A DNA stretch of 23,855 nucleotides from CAYVTV01 sp964563105 (GTDB taxonomy: Bacteria > Bacteroidota > Bacteroidia > Bacteroidales > GCA-2748055), in the NCBI GenBank assembly GCA_964563105.1, contig CAZLXM010000059.1:1-23855 (forward strand). Reading direction: 5' to 3'. The notes beneath the pieces are model-generated. The model was given only the letters and a program-made list of their open reading frames with translations, was not told the origin of the DNA and searched no databases. Position 1 is the first letter of the stretch; each line of letters begins with the position of its first letter. Of the stretch, positions 1 through 9,472 are shown in pieces. The translations under genes and the position numbers were made by a program.

Positions 1-638
1 CTCTATTAGGTTTTGGAACAGCCAAAATATACCGTGAACTTGTTGATGGACAGATGGTATATGGAGAAATGCTTGACAGGTCTTACAGGGGTTGCTCTAA
101 TACAGGTTATTTTAACAGAAAATACTGGGGTAACCAGAGCATAAAGAATCCTATACAGCCTGAATATACAAACGGCATAATCCGCCTTGCTGAATTGTAT
201 CTTAACTATGCGGAGGCCGCCAATGAAGCTTATGGACCAAATACTCCTGCTCCGGGAGCGTCCCTGACTGCTGTACAGGCAGTTAATATAATCAGGAACA
301 GAATTGGACAACCGGAGGTTTTAGCTCAATTTACCTCAGGCAGAGAAGCTTTCAGGGAAAGAATAAAAAATGAATGGGAAGTTGAATTTAATGATGAAGG
401 TTTTTCTTTTTGGAATATGCGCCGCTGGCTGGATGCAACTGAACGTATGTCAGCCACATTTTATGGTATAGATGTGGAAAAAGTCCCGGTCTCAACTGAA
501 TATCCAACAGGTTATAAATATACACGTGTACCCCTCGATGAATCACGACAAGGTGCCTGGAAAGATTATATGTATTGGTTCCCGCTTACGGCAAATGAAA
601 TCTATAAAATGAAAAACTTTGATGCAATTCACTGGTAA
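1..638 (+). CDS. SusD/RagB-type nutrient-binding lipoprotein, 3' end only
   Basis: The reading frame is open from base 3 to the stop at 636-638, so 211 C-terminal residues are visible and the start lies upstream. The family forms the surface lid over a SusC channel and binds glycan. Family signs: the helix RLAELYLNYAEAANEAYG, the stretch AVNIIRNRIGQPEV, and the C-terminal block WEVEFNDEGFSFWNMRRWL, which corresponds to the usual NERR(I/L)E...RFWDLRRW motif. The first part of that block is altered here (NEWEVEF instead of NERRIEL). The protein ends in DAIHW rather than the frequent NPGW. Its SusC should lie just upstream, outside the window. Only 26 bp separate it from the next SusC, which suggests co-transcription. 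By C-terminal pattern it is closer in type to the SusD at 15735-17537 than to the other two SusDs here; that is a judgement by eye. Confidence 0.93.
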   Translation, partial: LLGFGTAKIYRELVDGQMVYGEMLDRSYRGCSNTGYFNRKYWGNQSIKNPIQPEYTNGIIRLAELYLNYAEAANEAYGPNTPAPGASLTAVQAVNIIRNRIGQPEVLAQFTSGREAFRERIKNEWEVEFNDEGFSFWNMRRWLDATERMSATFYGIDVEKVPVSTEYPTGYKYTRVPLDESRQGAWKDYMYWFPLTANEIYKMKNFDAIHW

Positions 639-664
639 CATTAACTTACTTTAATTAAAAAATT

Positions 665-3600
665 ATGAAGTTTATCAATATTTTATCCTACAAATATAGG
701 TTTATTGTAATTCTTATATTCTGTTTTTTGATAGCCGGAACAATACATGCACAAAACAACCCGGAAGAGAAGAACAGTATGGTTAACATAACTATTACAG
801 TTGTAGATGATAATGAGTCTTTGATTCCAAATGCCAAAGTTGTTATAGGTGAAAATACCATCTATGCTGTAACAGATGGAAGTGGTATCTGTTCATTTCA
901 GGCATATAAAAAAGACTTTGTTTCCATATCAGCATCGGGTTATGATAAAAAGGTGGTTCCCGTCCAGGACATCATTAATAATAACCAGATCAAACTTTCT
1001 AAATCAAAACTCTTTATGACCTCTGATGATGACGTTAATCTTCCATATATGAACTTAAAAAAAGGAATAATCACAGGAAGTTCATCTGTAATCAAAGGTA
1101 GTCAGTTAGAAAAATACCCGACCGTTGATCTACGTAATTCCCTTACAGGATTAGCACCGGGTTTAAGAATTATAGAAAGAGACGGCTCACCAGGCTTTTC
1201 CGTTGAAGAAAAAAATGGATTATATGGCATAACCGAAAAAATAAGTGTTTCTTCCAGAGGTTACAATATGATATATATAATAGACGGCCTTCCAATGGAT
1301 ATCACCGAAATGCCACTCGAAGCACGGGAAATTGAATCTGTTACAGTAATAAGGGACATCGTCGGGAAATCCCTGTATGGGCCGGCAGGTGCAAAAGGTA
1401 TTTTACTTATAAAAACCAGAAGAGGTAAACCTTATGAACGTATTTTCGATATCAATATTGAAAATGGAATAAGCTCTGTCGACAGATTCCCGGGATGGGT
1501 TTCAGGAGCCGATTATGCAAGGCTAAATAACCAGGCAAGAATAAATGACAATCTTGATCCTAATTTTAGTGATTCTGAGATTGCTGCTTATGCAAAGGAC
1601 GATCCCTACGATTTAAAATATCCTAATATTGATTTTCGGGATATGCTCCTTAAAAATACCAGACCTTTAAGAAAAGTAAATGCATTTTTATCCGGCGGTG
1701 ATAATATGTATCAATACTCTTCTTTTCTTGGGTATAGTGGTGAAGGGGATATTTATAAAATCGGCCCGACAGCAGATTACAACAGGCTTAATGCCCGAAC
1801 AAACCTTGATATAAGAATTAATGAATATATAAAAATTGGCTTTGATATTTTTGGGGGCCTTACTTTCCGGCGTTCTCCAAACTATGGCTATACTTCTACC
1901 GTTGGAGAAGGAGGGACACAAATGGATATTATTGAATTTAATTCAGTAATACCACAAATAACAACGATACCGCCAATTGAATTCCCTGTGTATGCTAATA
2001 ACGATGCTTCATTAAAAGAACCATGGTACGCAGTTTCCAGCAGGTTTCCATATAACCCGGTGGGAAACATTATGAAAAATGGTTTTTATACTGAAACCAG
2101 CAGAATGGGAAATGCAAAAGCCACACTTGATTTTGACCTTGTTCACCTGTTAAAAGGACTTAAATCACAGACTTATTTCTCTTATTACGGATTAAATCTG
2201 ATGCGTATCGGGAAAGCGGAAAATTACCCTGCATATATTGTAAGGTCTGTAACCCCAAATCCGGTTTTAGCAAAAGTTTATGATGCTGTTGATAGTCCGG
2301 ATATGATTAATTTACATGATTATTATTTTGGAAGATATGGATTTTATGAAAATTTAAATTATGAAAATAATTTTGGAATTCATAACATCTATTTATCACT
2401 GACTTACTTTATAAATGAGCTTAAAAGAAATGGCTTTACTTTTCCAAAAAGAGAACAAAATGTTACTTTATCAGGTATTTATTCAATAAATGATAAATAT
2501 AACATTCATGGTGTATTAAATTATGCCGGGACATACAGCCTGCCAACATACGATCTGTTCCCTTCCATTGGAGCCAGCTGGATAATATCTGAAGAATCTT
2601 TTATGTCAAATATTAATTTCATCGACTTTCTGAAATTGCGTTTAGAAACCGGAATCCTTGGAATAGAATCCTTTAGGGCGCCATATTATGATCTTTCCTC
2701 ATGGAGTTATACTACAGGATCTGTTTTTGGCCCTTATCCGGCAAATACATGGTTTGGGACAAATCAGGATCTCACTGTTTATAGAAATTATCCCGGAAGA
2801 ATTGGTAATCCTGATCTTACATGGGAAAAAACTAAAGAATTCTCCGCAGGAGTTGATGCCCTCCTTTTCAACCACAGTTTATCACTTGAAATTAGTTACT
2901 TTAACAACATTAGTAAAGGATTGGTTTCTCAACTGGGAAATTCAATTCCGGCTATCATAGGTGTTTCAAATGCCTTGCCTTTGTTTAACCATAATGAAAT
3001 AAGATATTATGGTTTAGAGACAGGGATACAGTATTCATCAAATAATGGGGCACTCAGATATTCCTTTGGGGGAAATGCTACCATTATGAACTCAAAACTG
3101 GAAAAATATGACGAACCTGATTATCGTTATGATTATCAATCAAGAATAGGGAAAGCAGCTGACACTTATTGGGGACTTGTCTGCCTGGGCAGATTTCAAA
3201 GTGATGATGAAGCGTCAAAAGTATTACAAAATTATGATTTGATACTAAAAGCCGGAGATCTTAAATATAAAGACATGAATGGTGACGGTTTTATTGATGA
3301 TAATGATATGACAGCCATCGGACATACAAGCCCAAGAATTTATTATGACATTAATATAAATTTAAATTATAAAAATTTTGAACTCTATATTCTTGGTACA
3401 GGATGCGGACTTTTTGATATACCCCTGACGAATAAATATTTCTTTAACGGATGGGGTGATAATAACTATTCAAATTTTGTTAAGGATAATATAGGAAAAG
3501 CATATCCCAGATTGACTTACTATATCGTAAACAATAATTTCCGTGCTTCTGACTTCTGGCTTACCAAAGGAGATTATTTCAAACTTAAAAATGTTGAATT

Positions 3601-3787
3601 GGCTTATACTATTCCCGCAACTAAATTGCAAACTATAAAGTCCGGAGGAATACGTTTGTATTTGCGAGGCGCTAATTTGTTAACTTTAACCAAAGTTAAA
3701 GATATTGATCCTGAATCAATTAATTCCGGAATAACAGTTTATCCGTTATATAAAACCTACACCGGAGGAATTAAGTTAACCTTCTAA
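665..3787 (+). CDS. Atypical SusC/RagA-type TonB-dependent outer-membrane transporter
   Basis: A 1040-residue outer-membrane barrel predicted to import glycan fragments with TonB energy, paired with the SusD 12 bp downstream. A signal peptide covers residues 1 to about 29 (cleavage near IHA-Q). A carboxypeptidase-regulatory-like beta domain follows at about 38-113 (TIYAVTDGSGICSF). The plug lies at about 138-250 (YPTVDLRNSLTGLAPGLRI, YIIDGLP, GAKGILLIKTRRG) and the barrel runs to the terminal Phe (GGIKLTF). A calcium-loop-like DMNGDGFIDDND sits at about 870-881, as often seen in SusC proteins. Oddity: the usual LDEVVVVGYGTQKK segment before the plug is absent; the corresponding region reads YMNLKKGIITGSSSVI. 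The N-terminal layout matches the SusC at 17567-20584 better than the canonical one at 12456-15716. No STN domain is seen. Family is certain; substrate is unknown. Confidence 0.95.
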   Translation: MKFINILSYKYRFIVILIFCFLIAGTIHAQNNPEEKNSMVNITITVVDDNESLIPNAKVVIGENTIYAVTDGSGICSFQAYKKDFVSISASGYDKKVVPVQDIINNNQIKLSKSKLFMTSDDDVNLPYMNLKKGIITGSSSVIKGSQLEKYPTVDLRNSLTGLAPGLRIIERDGSPGFSVEEKNGLYGITEKISVSSRGYNMIYIIDGLPMDITEMPLEAREIESVTVIRDIVGKSLYGPAGAKGILLIKTRRGKPYERIFDINIENGISSVDRFPGWVSGADYARLNNQARINDNLDPNFSDSEIAAYAKDDPYDLKYPNIDFRDMLLKNTRPLRKVNAFLSGGDNMYQYSSFLGYSGEGDIYKIGPTADYNRLNARTNLDIRINEYIKIGFDIFGGLTFRRSPNYGYTSTVGEGGTQMDIIEFNSVIPQITTIPPIEFPVYANNDASLKEPWYAVSSRFPYNPVGNIMKNGFYTETSRMGNAKATLDFDLVHLLKGLKSQTYFSYYGLNLMRIGKAENYPAYIVRSVTPNPVLAKVYDAVDSPDMINLHDYYFGRYGFYENLNYENNFGIHNIYLSLTYFINELKRNGFTFPKREQNVTLSGIYSINDKYNIHGVLNYAGTYSLPTYDLFPSIGASWIISEESFMSNINFIDFLKLRLETGILGIESFRAPYYDLSSWSYTTGSVFGPYPANTWFGTNQDLTVYRNYPGRIGNPDLTWEKTKEFSAGVDALLFNHSLSLEISYFNNISKGLVSQLGNSIPAIIGVSNALPLFNHNEIRYYGLETGIQYSSNNGALRYSFGGNATIMNSKLEKYDEPDYRYDYQSRIGKAADTYWGLVCLGRFQSDDEASKVLQNYDLILKAGDLKYKDMNGDGFIDDNDMTAIGHTSPRIYYDININLNYKNFELYILGTGCGLFDIPLTNKYFFNGWGDNNYSNFVKDNIGKAYPRLTYYIVNNNFRASDFWLTKGDYFKLKNVELAYTIPATKLQTIKSGGIRLYLRGANLLTLTKVKDIDPESINSGITVYPLYKTYTGGIKLTF

Positions 3788-3799
3788 GCTAAACCAATT

Positions 3800-5617
3800 A
3801 TGAAAACAAAAAAAAGAATACTGTTTTTTCTTATTATTTTATTTATCACTGGTTCCTGTAAAGATTATCTTGAACCTTACCCCACCGGAATTATTGATGA
3901 CGATGAAATGTGGGAATATCAGGTTAGGGTGCAGGGACTTATAGGGCAATGTTATGAATTTATGCCAAGAAACTATAATGACAATGAAGGTGTTTATCTC
4001 GATGGTGCAACAGATGACGCCGTAATTACGAATACATCGCATGCAATGCACAGATTAGCTACAGGATCTCTGACAGCAGGTCAGGACCCGTTTTATACTT
4101 TTTGGGATCGTAATTACAAAGGTATTAGGCTTGTAAATACATTTTTAAAGGACAGGCGCGGATATAATACTCGTTTCCTGTTGACTGAACGGTATAATGA
4201 ATTAATACGAAACAGGTTGCAGGGTGAAGCCTTTGCCCTGCGGGCATGGTTCCAATGGGACCTCTTGCAAAAATTTGGCGGAAAAGGTGTTAATGGACAA
4301 ATGCTTGGTTTCCCAATTGTAACAGAGCCTTTAGATATTTCACTCGATATTAATTTAAAACGTGACAGTTATGATGATTGTGTAAAACAAATCATTGCCG
4401 ATTGCGATTCTGCTCTAAAATATCTTCCAATAGCACATCGCGACTTTTTGATAAGCGACCAAAATGACCTGGTATATGCAGGTGGAAAATATTGGGGAAG
4501 ACTGGATGGAGTGACAATGCTGGCAATCAAATCAATGGTATACCTTACATGGGCCAGCCCAAGGTTTAACCCTGCAAATGACATTTCCCGATGGGATTCT
4601 GCTGCATCAAATGCAATAAAGGTTATAAATTTTAAATTAACAGTTGATAATGTATCTAACGGGTTTAATCCGGTTCAAAGAGTTAACTGGATGAACCCAA
4701 ATTTCCCGGGTATAGTTTTTGGCTCCCGCTGGCTGGCTGCAAATGATGCTATGGAACGTACTTTTTATCCCGGAGGCTTTCAGGGTTATGGGGCAATTGG
4801 CGCTTCTCAGGAACTGGTGGATGCTTTCCCTGATAAAGACGGATACCCCATTACAGATTCACGTAGTGTATACGACCCGGCAGATCCTTATTTAAACCGT
4901 GATCCAAGATTTTATAGCACAATTTTTTATAACACGGCAAAAGCAAATAAAAATAATGTCATTACCCAACCAATGTACACTTTTGAAAATTGGTCAAATG
5001 GAGGAAAAGATGCTGCTGGCTTAAGTTCAACAAATAGTCTCACAAATTATCATATTAAAAAATTTGTTTTTATGGGATTAAATTGGTCAGATGCATCAAT
5101 AAACCGTCAACCACATTCAAAATTCTTCATCAGATGGGCCCATATGTGCCTGATCTTTGCTGAAGCTGCAAATCATGTTGTAGGACCAACTAATGAATCA
5201 AGATATGGAATGTCACCCCTGACTGCAGTGCAATATATTCGTGCAAGAGAAACTACTGACGGGCCCGGCGGAATTTCACAAGCGGTACCAAATACTCCAG
5301 ATGACTATCTTGCTGAAGTAGCTGCAGCGGGACAGATTGCATTTGATCAGCTCGTTAGAAATGAACGCAGGATAGAAACATGTTTCGAAGGATTAAGATT
5401 TTATGATCTGCAACGCTGGTCTACAAACCTTAATGAATTTAATAAAGACATCCATGGAGCGCATATAATACGAAATGAAGACCTCTCATTTACCTACAAT
5501 CTGAATTATAAGGTAGAAAGTCGGGAGTTTTCATCAGCATACCTGCCAATACCTTATACGGAAATTTTAAAAATGGGCAATCTTGTTCAAAATGAAGGCT
5601 GGGATGGATGGAATTAA
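3800..5617 (+). CDS. SusD/RagB-type glycan-binding lipoprotein
   Basis: A 605-residue lipoprotein, the expected surface lid of the SusC ending 12 bp upstream. The signal peptide ends in a lipobox ITGSC with Cys20, followed by KDYLEP, an acidic patch of the kind linked to surface export in Bacteroidota. Family signs: RLQGEAFALRAWFQWDLLQKFGG (TPR-like helical core, about 140-160), RWAHMCLIFAEAAN, NERRIETCFEGLRFYDLQRW, and PIPYTEILKMGNLVQNEGW at the end. An early ATDDAV segment and the TFWDRNYKGIRLVNTFL stretch are shared in form with the SusD at 20602-22356 (ATDDAV, NWDNNLLAILYINKFL). These two therefore belong to the same subgroup, each partnered with an atypical SusC. The DUF1735-type lipoprotein gene starts 19 bp downstream. 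Confidence 0.96.
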   Translation: MKTKKRILFFLIILFITGSCKDYLEPYPTGIIDDDEMWEYQVRVQGLIGQCYEFMPRNYNDNEGVYLDGATDDAVITNTSHAMHRLATGSLTAGQDPFYTFWDRNYKGIRLVNTFLKDRRGYNTRFLLTERYNELIRNRLQGEAFALRAWFQWDLLQKFGGKGVNGQMLGFPIVTEPLDISLDINLKRDSYDDCVKQIIADCDSALKYLPIAHRDFLISDQNDLVYAGGKYWGRLDGVTMLAIKSMVYLTWASPRFNPANDISRWDSAASNAIKVINFKLTVDNVSNGFNPVQRVNWMNPNFPGIVFGSRWLAANDAMERTFYPGGFQGYGAIGASQELVDAFPDKDGYPITDSRSVYDPADPYLNRDPRFYSTIFYNTAKANKNNVITQPMYTFENWSNGGKDAAGLSSTNSLTNYHIKKFVFMGLNWSDASINRQPHSKFFIRWAHMCLIFAEAANHVVGPTNESRYGMSPLTAVQYIRARETTDGPGGISQAVPNTPDDYLAEVAAAGQIAFDQLVRNERRIETCFEGLRFYDLQRWSTNLNEFNKDIHGAHIIRNEDLSFTYNLNYKVESREFSSAYLPIPYTEILKMGNLVQNEGWDGWN

Positions 5618-5636
5618 TAATTTAATTAATAAAAAT

Positions 5637-6608
5637 ATGAAAAAGATATTAATATTTCTTATTTTTTCTGTAATACTGGCATCTTGCTATGAGGATTATA
5701 TAAAGGACTTCAATTATACAAGTATTTATTTCCCTTACCAGCAAAATGTCCGCACATTCGTTGTTGGGGAAGGGTTGAAAATTGAAGTTGGAGCAGCACT
5801 CGGTGGTGTTATGAAGAATAATATAGACCGTAATGTGAATTTTATACTTGATAATTCTTTAATAACTCCCCAGGTACTCGCAAGTATGAAAATCGGACTT
5901 TCATACATTAAGGAGGCTGTAGCAGATGTGTCAACGCTATTGCCACTGCCCTCAAATTACTATACCTTAAGTGACCCTGGAAGAATGATGATTAAACAAG
6001 GGCAACATTCAGGTACAGTTGTGGTGAGTGTGGATTCGGCAGCTTTCCTCTCTGATCCGGCGACAATAAATGCAAGTTATGCTTTACCTTTTTATATAAG
6101 CTCGGCTGATGCTGATTCTGTAATTGAGAAAAAAAGATTCTCTATTATTGGAGTAAAATATGAGAATATGCTGTTTGGTAATTATTATCACGGAGGGGTT
6201 ACCCAGGAAAAAAACCCTTCAGGAAATACAATAAATACCGTCGCATATTATACAACTATCCCGCAGTCTGCAAGCAATATATGGACACTAAACACTATTG
6301 CCCCAAATTCACTGGCAGTAAAAGGCTATAGTCAAATGGCATCCACTAAAGAAGAGATTGTCCTGACACTTGAGGGCAATAATATAACGATAAGCAGTGC
6401 ATCCGGTTCTACTTTTACTTTTGAAAATGATGGGACAAGTACTTTTAACAGGTCAAAATTACTTCAGGACAGAAAAATATTTTTAAGCTATAAATATGTT
6501 AATAATGAAGGTAACACCTGTTATGCTAAGGATACGCTCACTTTCAGAAATCGGATACGTGATGGCGTTAATGAATGGCAGGATGAGAACCCTTCCCATT
6601 ATGAATAA
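5637..6608 (+). CDS. DUF1735-type surface lipoprotein, probable glycan-binding accessory (copy A)
   Basis: A 323-residue lipoprotein. I chose the ATG at 5637 because the next residues form a clean signal peptide ending in lipobox ILASC with Cys17. The open frame extends upstream to 5583, but only through the end of the preceding SusD gene and without signal-like sequence. The N-terminal domain (about 20-170) has the DUF1735 (BT_3987 N-terminal-like) hallmarks YFPYQ...VRTFVVGE, GAALGGVMKNNIDRNVNF and LPSNYYTL. The C-terminal domain opens with MLFGNYYHGGV and continues with beta-rich sequence (IWTLNTIAPNSLAVKG), resembling BT_3044/DUF4361-type C-termini; that assignment is from memory. Such proteins sit beside SusC/SusD pairs and are thought to bind glycan at the surface. 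It is alignable to the lipoprotein at 22395-23414 but lacks its NEIDNEGKF segment. It ends the first transcription unit. Confidence 0.85.
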   Translation: MKKILIFLIFSVILASCYEDYIKDFNYTSIYFPYQQNVRTFVVGEGLKIEVGAALGGVMKNNIDRNVNFILDNSLITPQVLASMKIGLSYIKEAVADVSTLLPLPSNYYTLSDPGRMMIKQGQHSGTVVVSVDSAAFLSDPATINASYALPFYISSADADSVIEKKRFSIIGVKYENMLFGNYYHGGVTQEKNPSGNTINTVAYYTTIPQSASNIWTLNTIAPNSLAVKGYSQMASTKEEIVLTLEGNNITISSASGSTFTFENDGTSTFNRSKLLQDRKIFLSYKYVNNEGNTCYAKDTLTFRNRIRDGVNEWQDENPSHYE

Positions 6609-7030
6609 AATTATAATGGATTATTTTATAATGCTTTATTTAACAATTGAATTCAATAGTTTATTGTTATCTGTTAAAATATAAAATAGAATTTAAAAGT
6701 GTCTTACATTAATATACATTATAATTATCAAATTAATTGAAAGCTTTTAAAAAAACTTATTACTAATAATACCATGTTATTATAAAATTGAGTCTGCTAT
6801 GATAATTTTGTTTTTCTAATTACTGTAAATTTATTGAAGTCGAAATTTTAAATATTAAAGAGATATTTGGTCTTAATTAATGCATTTAATCGTTTGACAA
6901 GTTTTCATAGCGGGCTTAAAAACCGGTTTTTAAGAAAGTAAACAGTTATTAATTATTTGAAAATACTTTGATCTTATTGAAAAGTTAAATTAGCATAATA
7001 ATTCATTTACCTAAAAATAAAAAAGTAAAT
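6609..7030. other. Non-coding gap between the first Sus unit and the GH31 pair
   Basis: This 422-bp, very AT-rich stretch has no credible gene. Directly after the stop codon there is an AT-only inverted repeat with 7-bp arms, ATTATAA (6610-6616) and TTATAAT (6626-6632). A second pair follows, TAACAAT (6641-6647) and ATTGTTA (6663-6669), enclosing the 12-bp palindrome ATTGAATTCAAT (6646-6657). Neither is GC-rich, so they are weak terminator candidates. TAATTTTG at 6803-6810 fits the Bacteroidota -7 consensus TAnnTTTG, but no TTTG lies at the expected -33 distance. TACTTTG at 6964-6970 is one base short of the consensus. The clearest element, the 20-bp palindrome at 6915-6934, is listed separately. 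The GH31 promoter is expected in this gap. Confidence 0.6.
6915..6934. promoter_or_regulatory. Perfect 20-bp palindrome, candidate repressor operator of the GH31 pair
   Basis: The arms CTTAAAAACC and GGTTTTTAAG are exact reverse complements with no spacer. The site lies 96 bp before the GH31 start codon at 7031. Long exact palindromes with a central CG are typical of operators for LacI-family dimers. That regulator type is inference, because no regulator gene is visible in the window. A terminator is less likely: the site is about 300 bp past the preceding gene and has no loop for an RNA hairpin. Confidence 0.45.
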
Positions 7031-9448
7031 ATGACAGAAATTAAAAATAAATTACTGATCAGTTTAACTTTGTTAGCTGGCATTTTCATTTGTTTTAGCT
7101 CTCCCCTGTCAGGAAGAATTAATGACAATAATCTAAATCTCCCTGAAAATTTTGATGCTGCTCCTGATTCATCATTTCTCTTACAAGTTAACAAGAACTT
7201 TATTTGTATTGATTTCGTAAGCCCTTCAGTTTTCAGGGTCCGGATGAATAATCAAAAAATTTTTCCCGAAGGCGGAATGGAAAGATATGGAATAGTTAAT
7301 ATTAAGTATCAGCATCATAAAGTTAAAAGAAATATAAAAGGGGATAATATCGAGTTTTCCACGGATTTTGCAAAAATCATAATTAATAAAAAGGATGGAA
7401 GGTTAAGCTTATTTGATAAGAACGGAAATATTCTGACCAGGAATGATGAACCGCCACAATCAGATATGGATAAAGGGTTCAGATTATCTTTTAAGCTTAC
7501 TCCTGATGAAAGGTTATATGGCTTTGGTGATGTGTCACGGGGGCAGGTTCAAAGAAGAGGAATACAAAGCGATGTATTGGTTACTAACAGAACTGCTTAT
7601 ATCCCCATTCCTTTTGTAATGAGTGACCATAATTGGGGACTATTCCTTAATACAACAATGTATCATTCATTTGATGCAGGGGATACTAATAAAGGACAAT
7701 TATCATTTAACTCTGCTAAAGGGACACTTGATTATTTTTTAATAGCAGGTGAATCAATGGCAGATATATTGGATAAATATACAGATATTACAGGGAAACC
7801 TCATCTTCTGCCAAAATGGGGCTATGGACTTATTTGGGTCTGTGATGAACGCGGGGTCAGGGCAAGAGATGTCCTTTATGAAGCTTACGAATTCAGGAGA
7901 CACGGGATCCCTTGTGATGTTATTGGCTTAGAACCTGACTGGATGGAAAAGCATTATGATACTTCCACTAAAAAACAATGGAGCCAGGAACGCTTTCATA
8001 TTCCTTTCTGGCTGAGGCCGGGAAGTCCAAGTACATTTCCCGGGGCATTAAAAAACATGGGGTTCAAACTCAGCCTGTGGCTCTGCACCAATTATGATTT
8101 CAGTGAATATGAAGAATGGCAATTGCAGCAGGGAAAAAGTGATAAGAAAAATATTTTTGATGATAAAAAAAGAGGACCCGCACGGGATTTACAAGAAGAG
8201 GACTTAATCCTGGACCCTAACTTAGGAGACATAATGCCGGATAAATCTGCTCAACAGCCGGAGCCTAAGGATCAAATAGAACCATGGTTTGAACACTTAA
8301 AAAAATTCGTGGATGATGGAGCATCAATGTTCAAATTAGATGGGGCCGGACAGGTAACCCTAAAAATAACCCCTGATCGCAAATGGAAGAACGGAATGGA
8401 TGATTATGAGATGATTAATTTATACCCATTGCTATATAGTAAACAGATGAGTTTAGGTTTTAAGGAATATACCGGTAGAAGGGCGATGATATTTACTGCC
8501 GGTGGCTATGCCGGGATACAGCGTTATTCTGCAACATGGTCCGGTGATACAGGAGGCGGAAAAGGCCCGATGATCTCCCTTATTAACCATGGACTTTCAG
8601 GTCATTCAAATGTTTGCACTGATATGGATGTTCATACTGAAGCAGGGATCCATTTTGGATTTTTCCAGCCATTTTCCCAGGTTTTAGGATGGCAAATGTA
8701 TGTTGAACCATGGTTTCTGGGAGAAAAAAGAGCTGCAATGTTCAAAGATTATGCAATTCTTCGATATAAACTTATTCCTTATATCTATTCAATGGCGCAT
8801 TTAGCCTCAGAAAAGGCAACCCCAATTATGCGGGCAATGTCTCTTGCTTATCAAAATGACCCAAAATGTGATGAATTTATGAACCAGTATATGTTTGGGG
8901 ATGAATTTCTGGTTTCAGCCTTTCAGGAAACCTTATATTTACCTGAAGGTGAATGGATTGATTATTGGACAGGAGAAAAAAGACAGGGAAATCAGGAAAT
9001 AAAAGCTGAATTCCCGAGTGACAAAGGAGGGCCTTTATTTGTAAAAGCAGGAGCAATAATCCCGACTCAGGCACTTAAAAATTATATTGGAACAGAAACA
9101 CCGGAAGAAATAATTTGGGAAATTTACCCGAAAAGCCTGTCAAACTTTACTTTATACGAAGATGATGGAGAAAGCTATAAATATCTTGAAGGGAATATAG
9201 CAAAAACACATTTGGAATGTTTGGAAAATGAAGAGGGAATTTTAATTACAATTCATCCCCGAATTGGCAAATATGATAATATGCCGGAAAACAGAACCCA
9301 TAGTTTTAAAATAATTTCTCCCGGAAAGTACACTTTAATGAATAAAACATATCCTGTTCATTTCGATATGAGCGCAAATATGATTAAAATTGAAGATGTT
9401 AAAGAAACTGGTCAAAAAATTGAAATTTTTCTGAGAAGAGATAAATAA
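7031..9448 (+). CDS. Exported GH31 family alpha-glycosidase (first of tandem pair)
   Basis: An 805-residue retaining alpha-glycosidase. A signal peptide covers about 1-28; the Cys at 21 has no good lipobox, so the enzyme is probably periplasmic. An N-terminal beta-sandwich spans about 50-240 and includes LYGFGDVSRGQVQRRG. The catalytic barrel spans about 258-600 and C-terminal beta-domains with LYEDDG run to the end. By family position the nucleophile is Asp437 (FKLDGAG) and the acid/base is Asp506 (WSGDTGG). Oddities: the usual Glu three residues after the nucleophile (DMNE or DFGE) is Gly, and the usual LDIDYM-type subsite reads GLEPDWM with Glu301. A charged insertion of about 60 residues (358-417) precedes EPWFEHLKKFV. 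These differences leave the sugar (glucose, xylose, galactose or other) undetermined. The gene is 24 bp upstream of a paralogue and surely co-transcribed with it. Confidence 0.93.
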   Translation: MTEIKNKLLISLTLLAGIFICFSSPLSGRINDNNLNLPENFDAAPDSSFLLQVNKNFICIDFVSPSVFRVRMNNQKIFPEGGMERYGIVNIKYQHHKVKRNIKGDNIEFSTDFAKIIINKKDGRLSLFDKNGNILTRNDEPPQSDMDKGFRLSFKLTPDERLYGFGDVSRGQVQRRGIQSDVLVTNRTAYIPIPFVMSDHNWGLFLNTTMYHSFDAGDTNKGQLSFNSAKGTLDYFLIAGESMADILDKYTDITGKPHLLPKWGYGLIWVCDERGVRARDVLYEAYEFRRHGIPCDVIGLEPDWMEKHYDTSTKKQWSQERFHIPFWLRPGSPSTFPGALKNMGFKLSLWLCTNYDFSEYEEWQLQQGKSDKKNIFDDKKRGPARDLQEEDLILDPNLGDIMPDKSAQQPEPKDQIEPWFEHLKKFVDDGASMFKLDGAGQVTLKITPDRKWKNGMDDYEMINLYPLLYSKQMSLGFKEYTGRRAMIFTAGGYAGIQRYSATWSGDTGGGKGPMISLINHGLSGHSNVCTDMDVHTEAGIHFGFFQPFSQVLGWQMYVEPWFLGEKRAAMFKDYAILRYKLIPYIYSMAHLASEKATPIMRAMSLAYQNDPKCDEFMNQYMFGDEFLVSAFQETLYLPEGEWIDYWTGEKRQGNQEIKAEFPSDKGGPLFVKAGAIIPTQALKNYIGTETPEEIIWEIYPKSLSNFTLYEDDGESYKYLEGNIAKTHLECLENEEGILITIHPRIGKYDNMPENRTHSFKIISPGKYTLMNKTYPVHFDMSANMIKIEDVKETGQKIEIFLRRDK

Positions 9449-9472
9449 AAATAAAAAAACATTGTATCTGAA

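Noticed and set aside
5583..5636. TTG start inside the SusD gene for DUF1735-type lipoprotein copy A.
   Set aside because: It lies within the SusD coding region and adds 18 non-signal residues before an ideal lipoprotein signal peptide.
6610..6669. Two AT-only hairpins after the first lipoprotein gene as a rho-independent terminator.
   Set aside because: The stems have almost no G-C pairs and no clear U tract follows; they are recorded only in the description of the gap.
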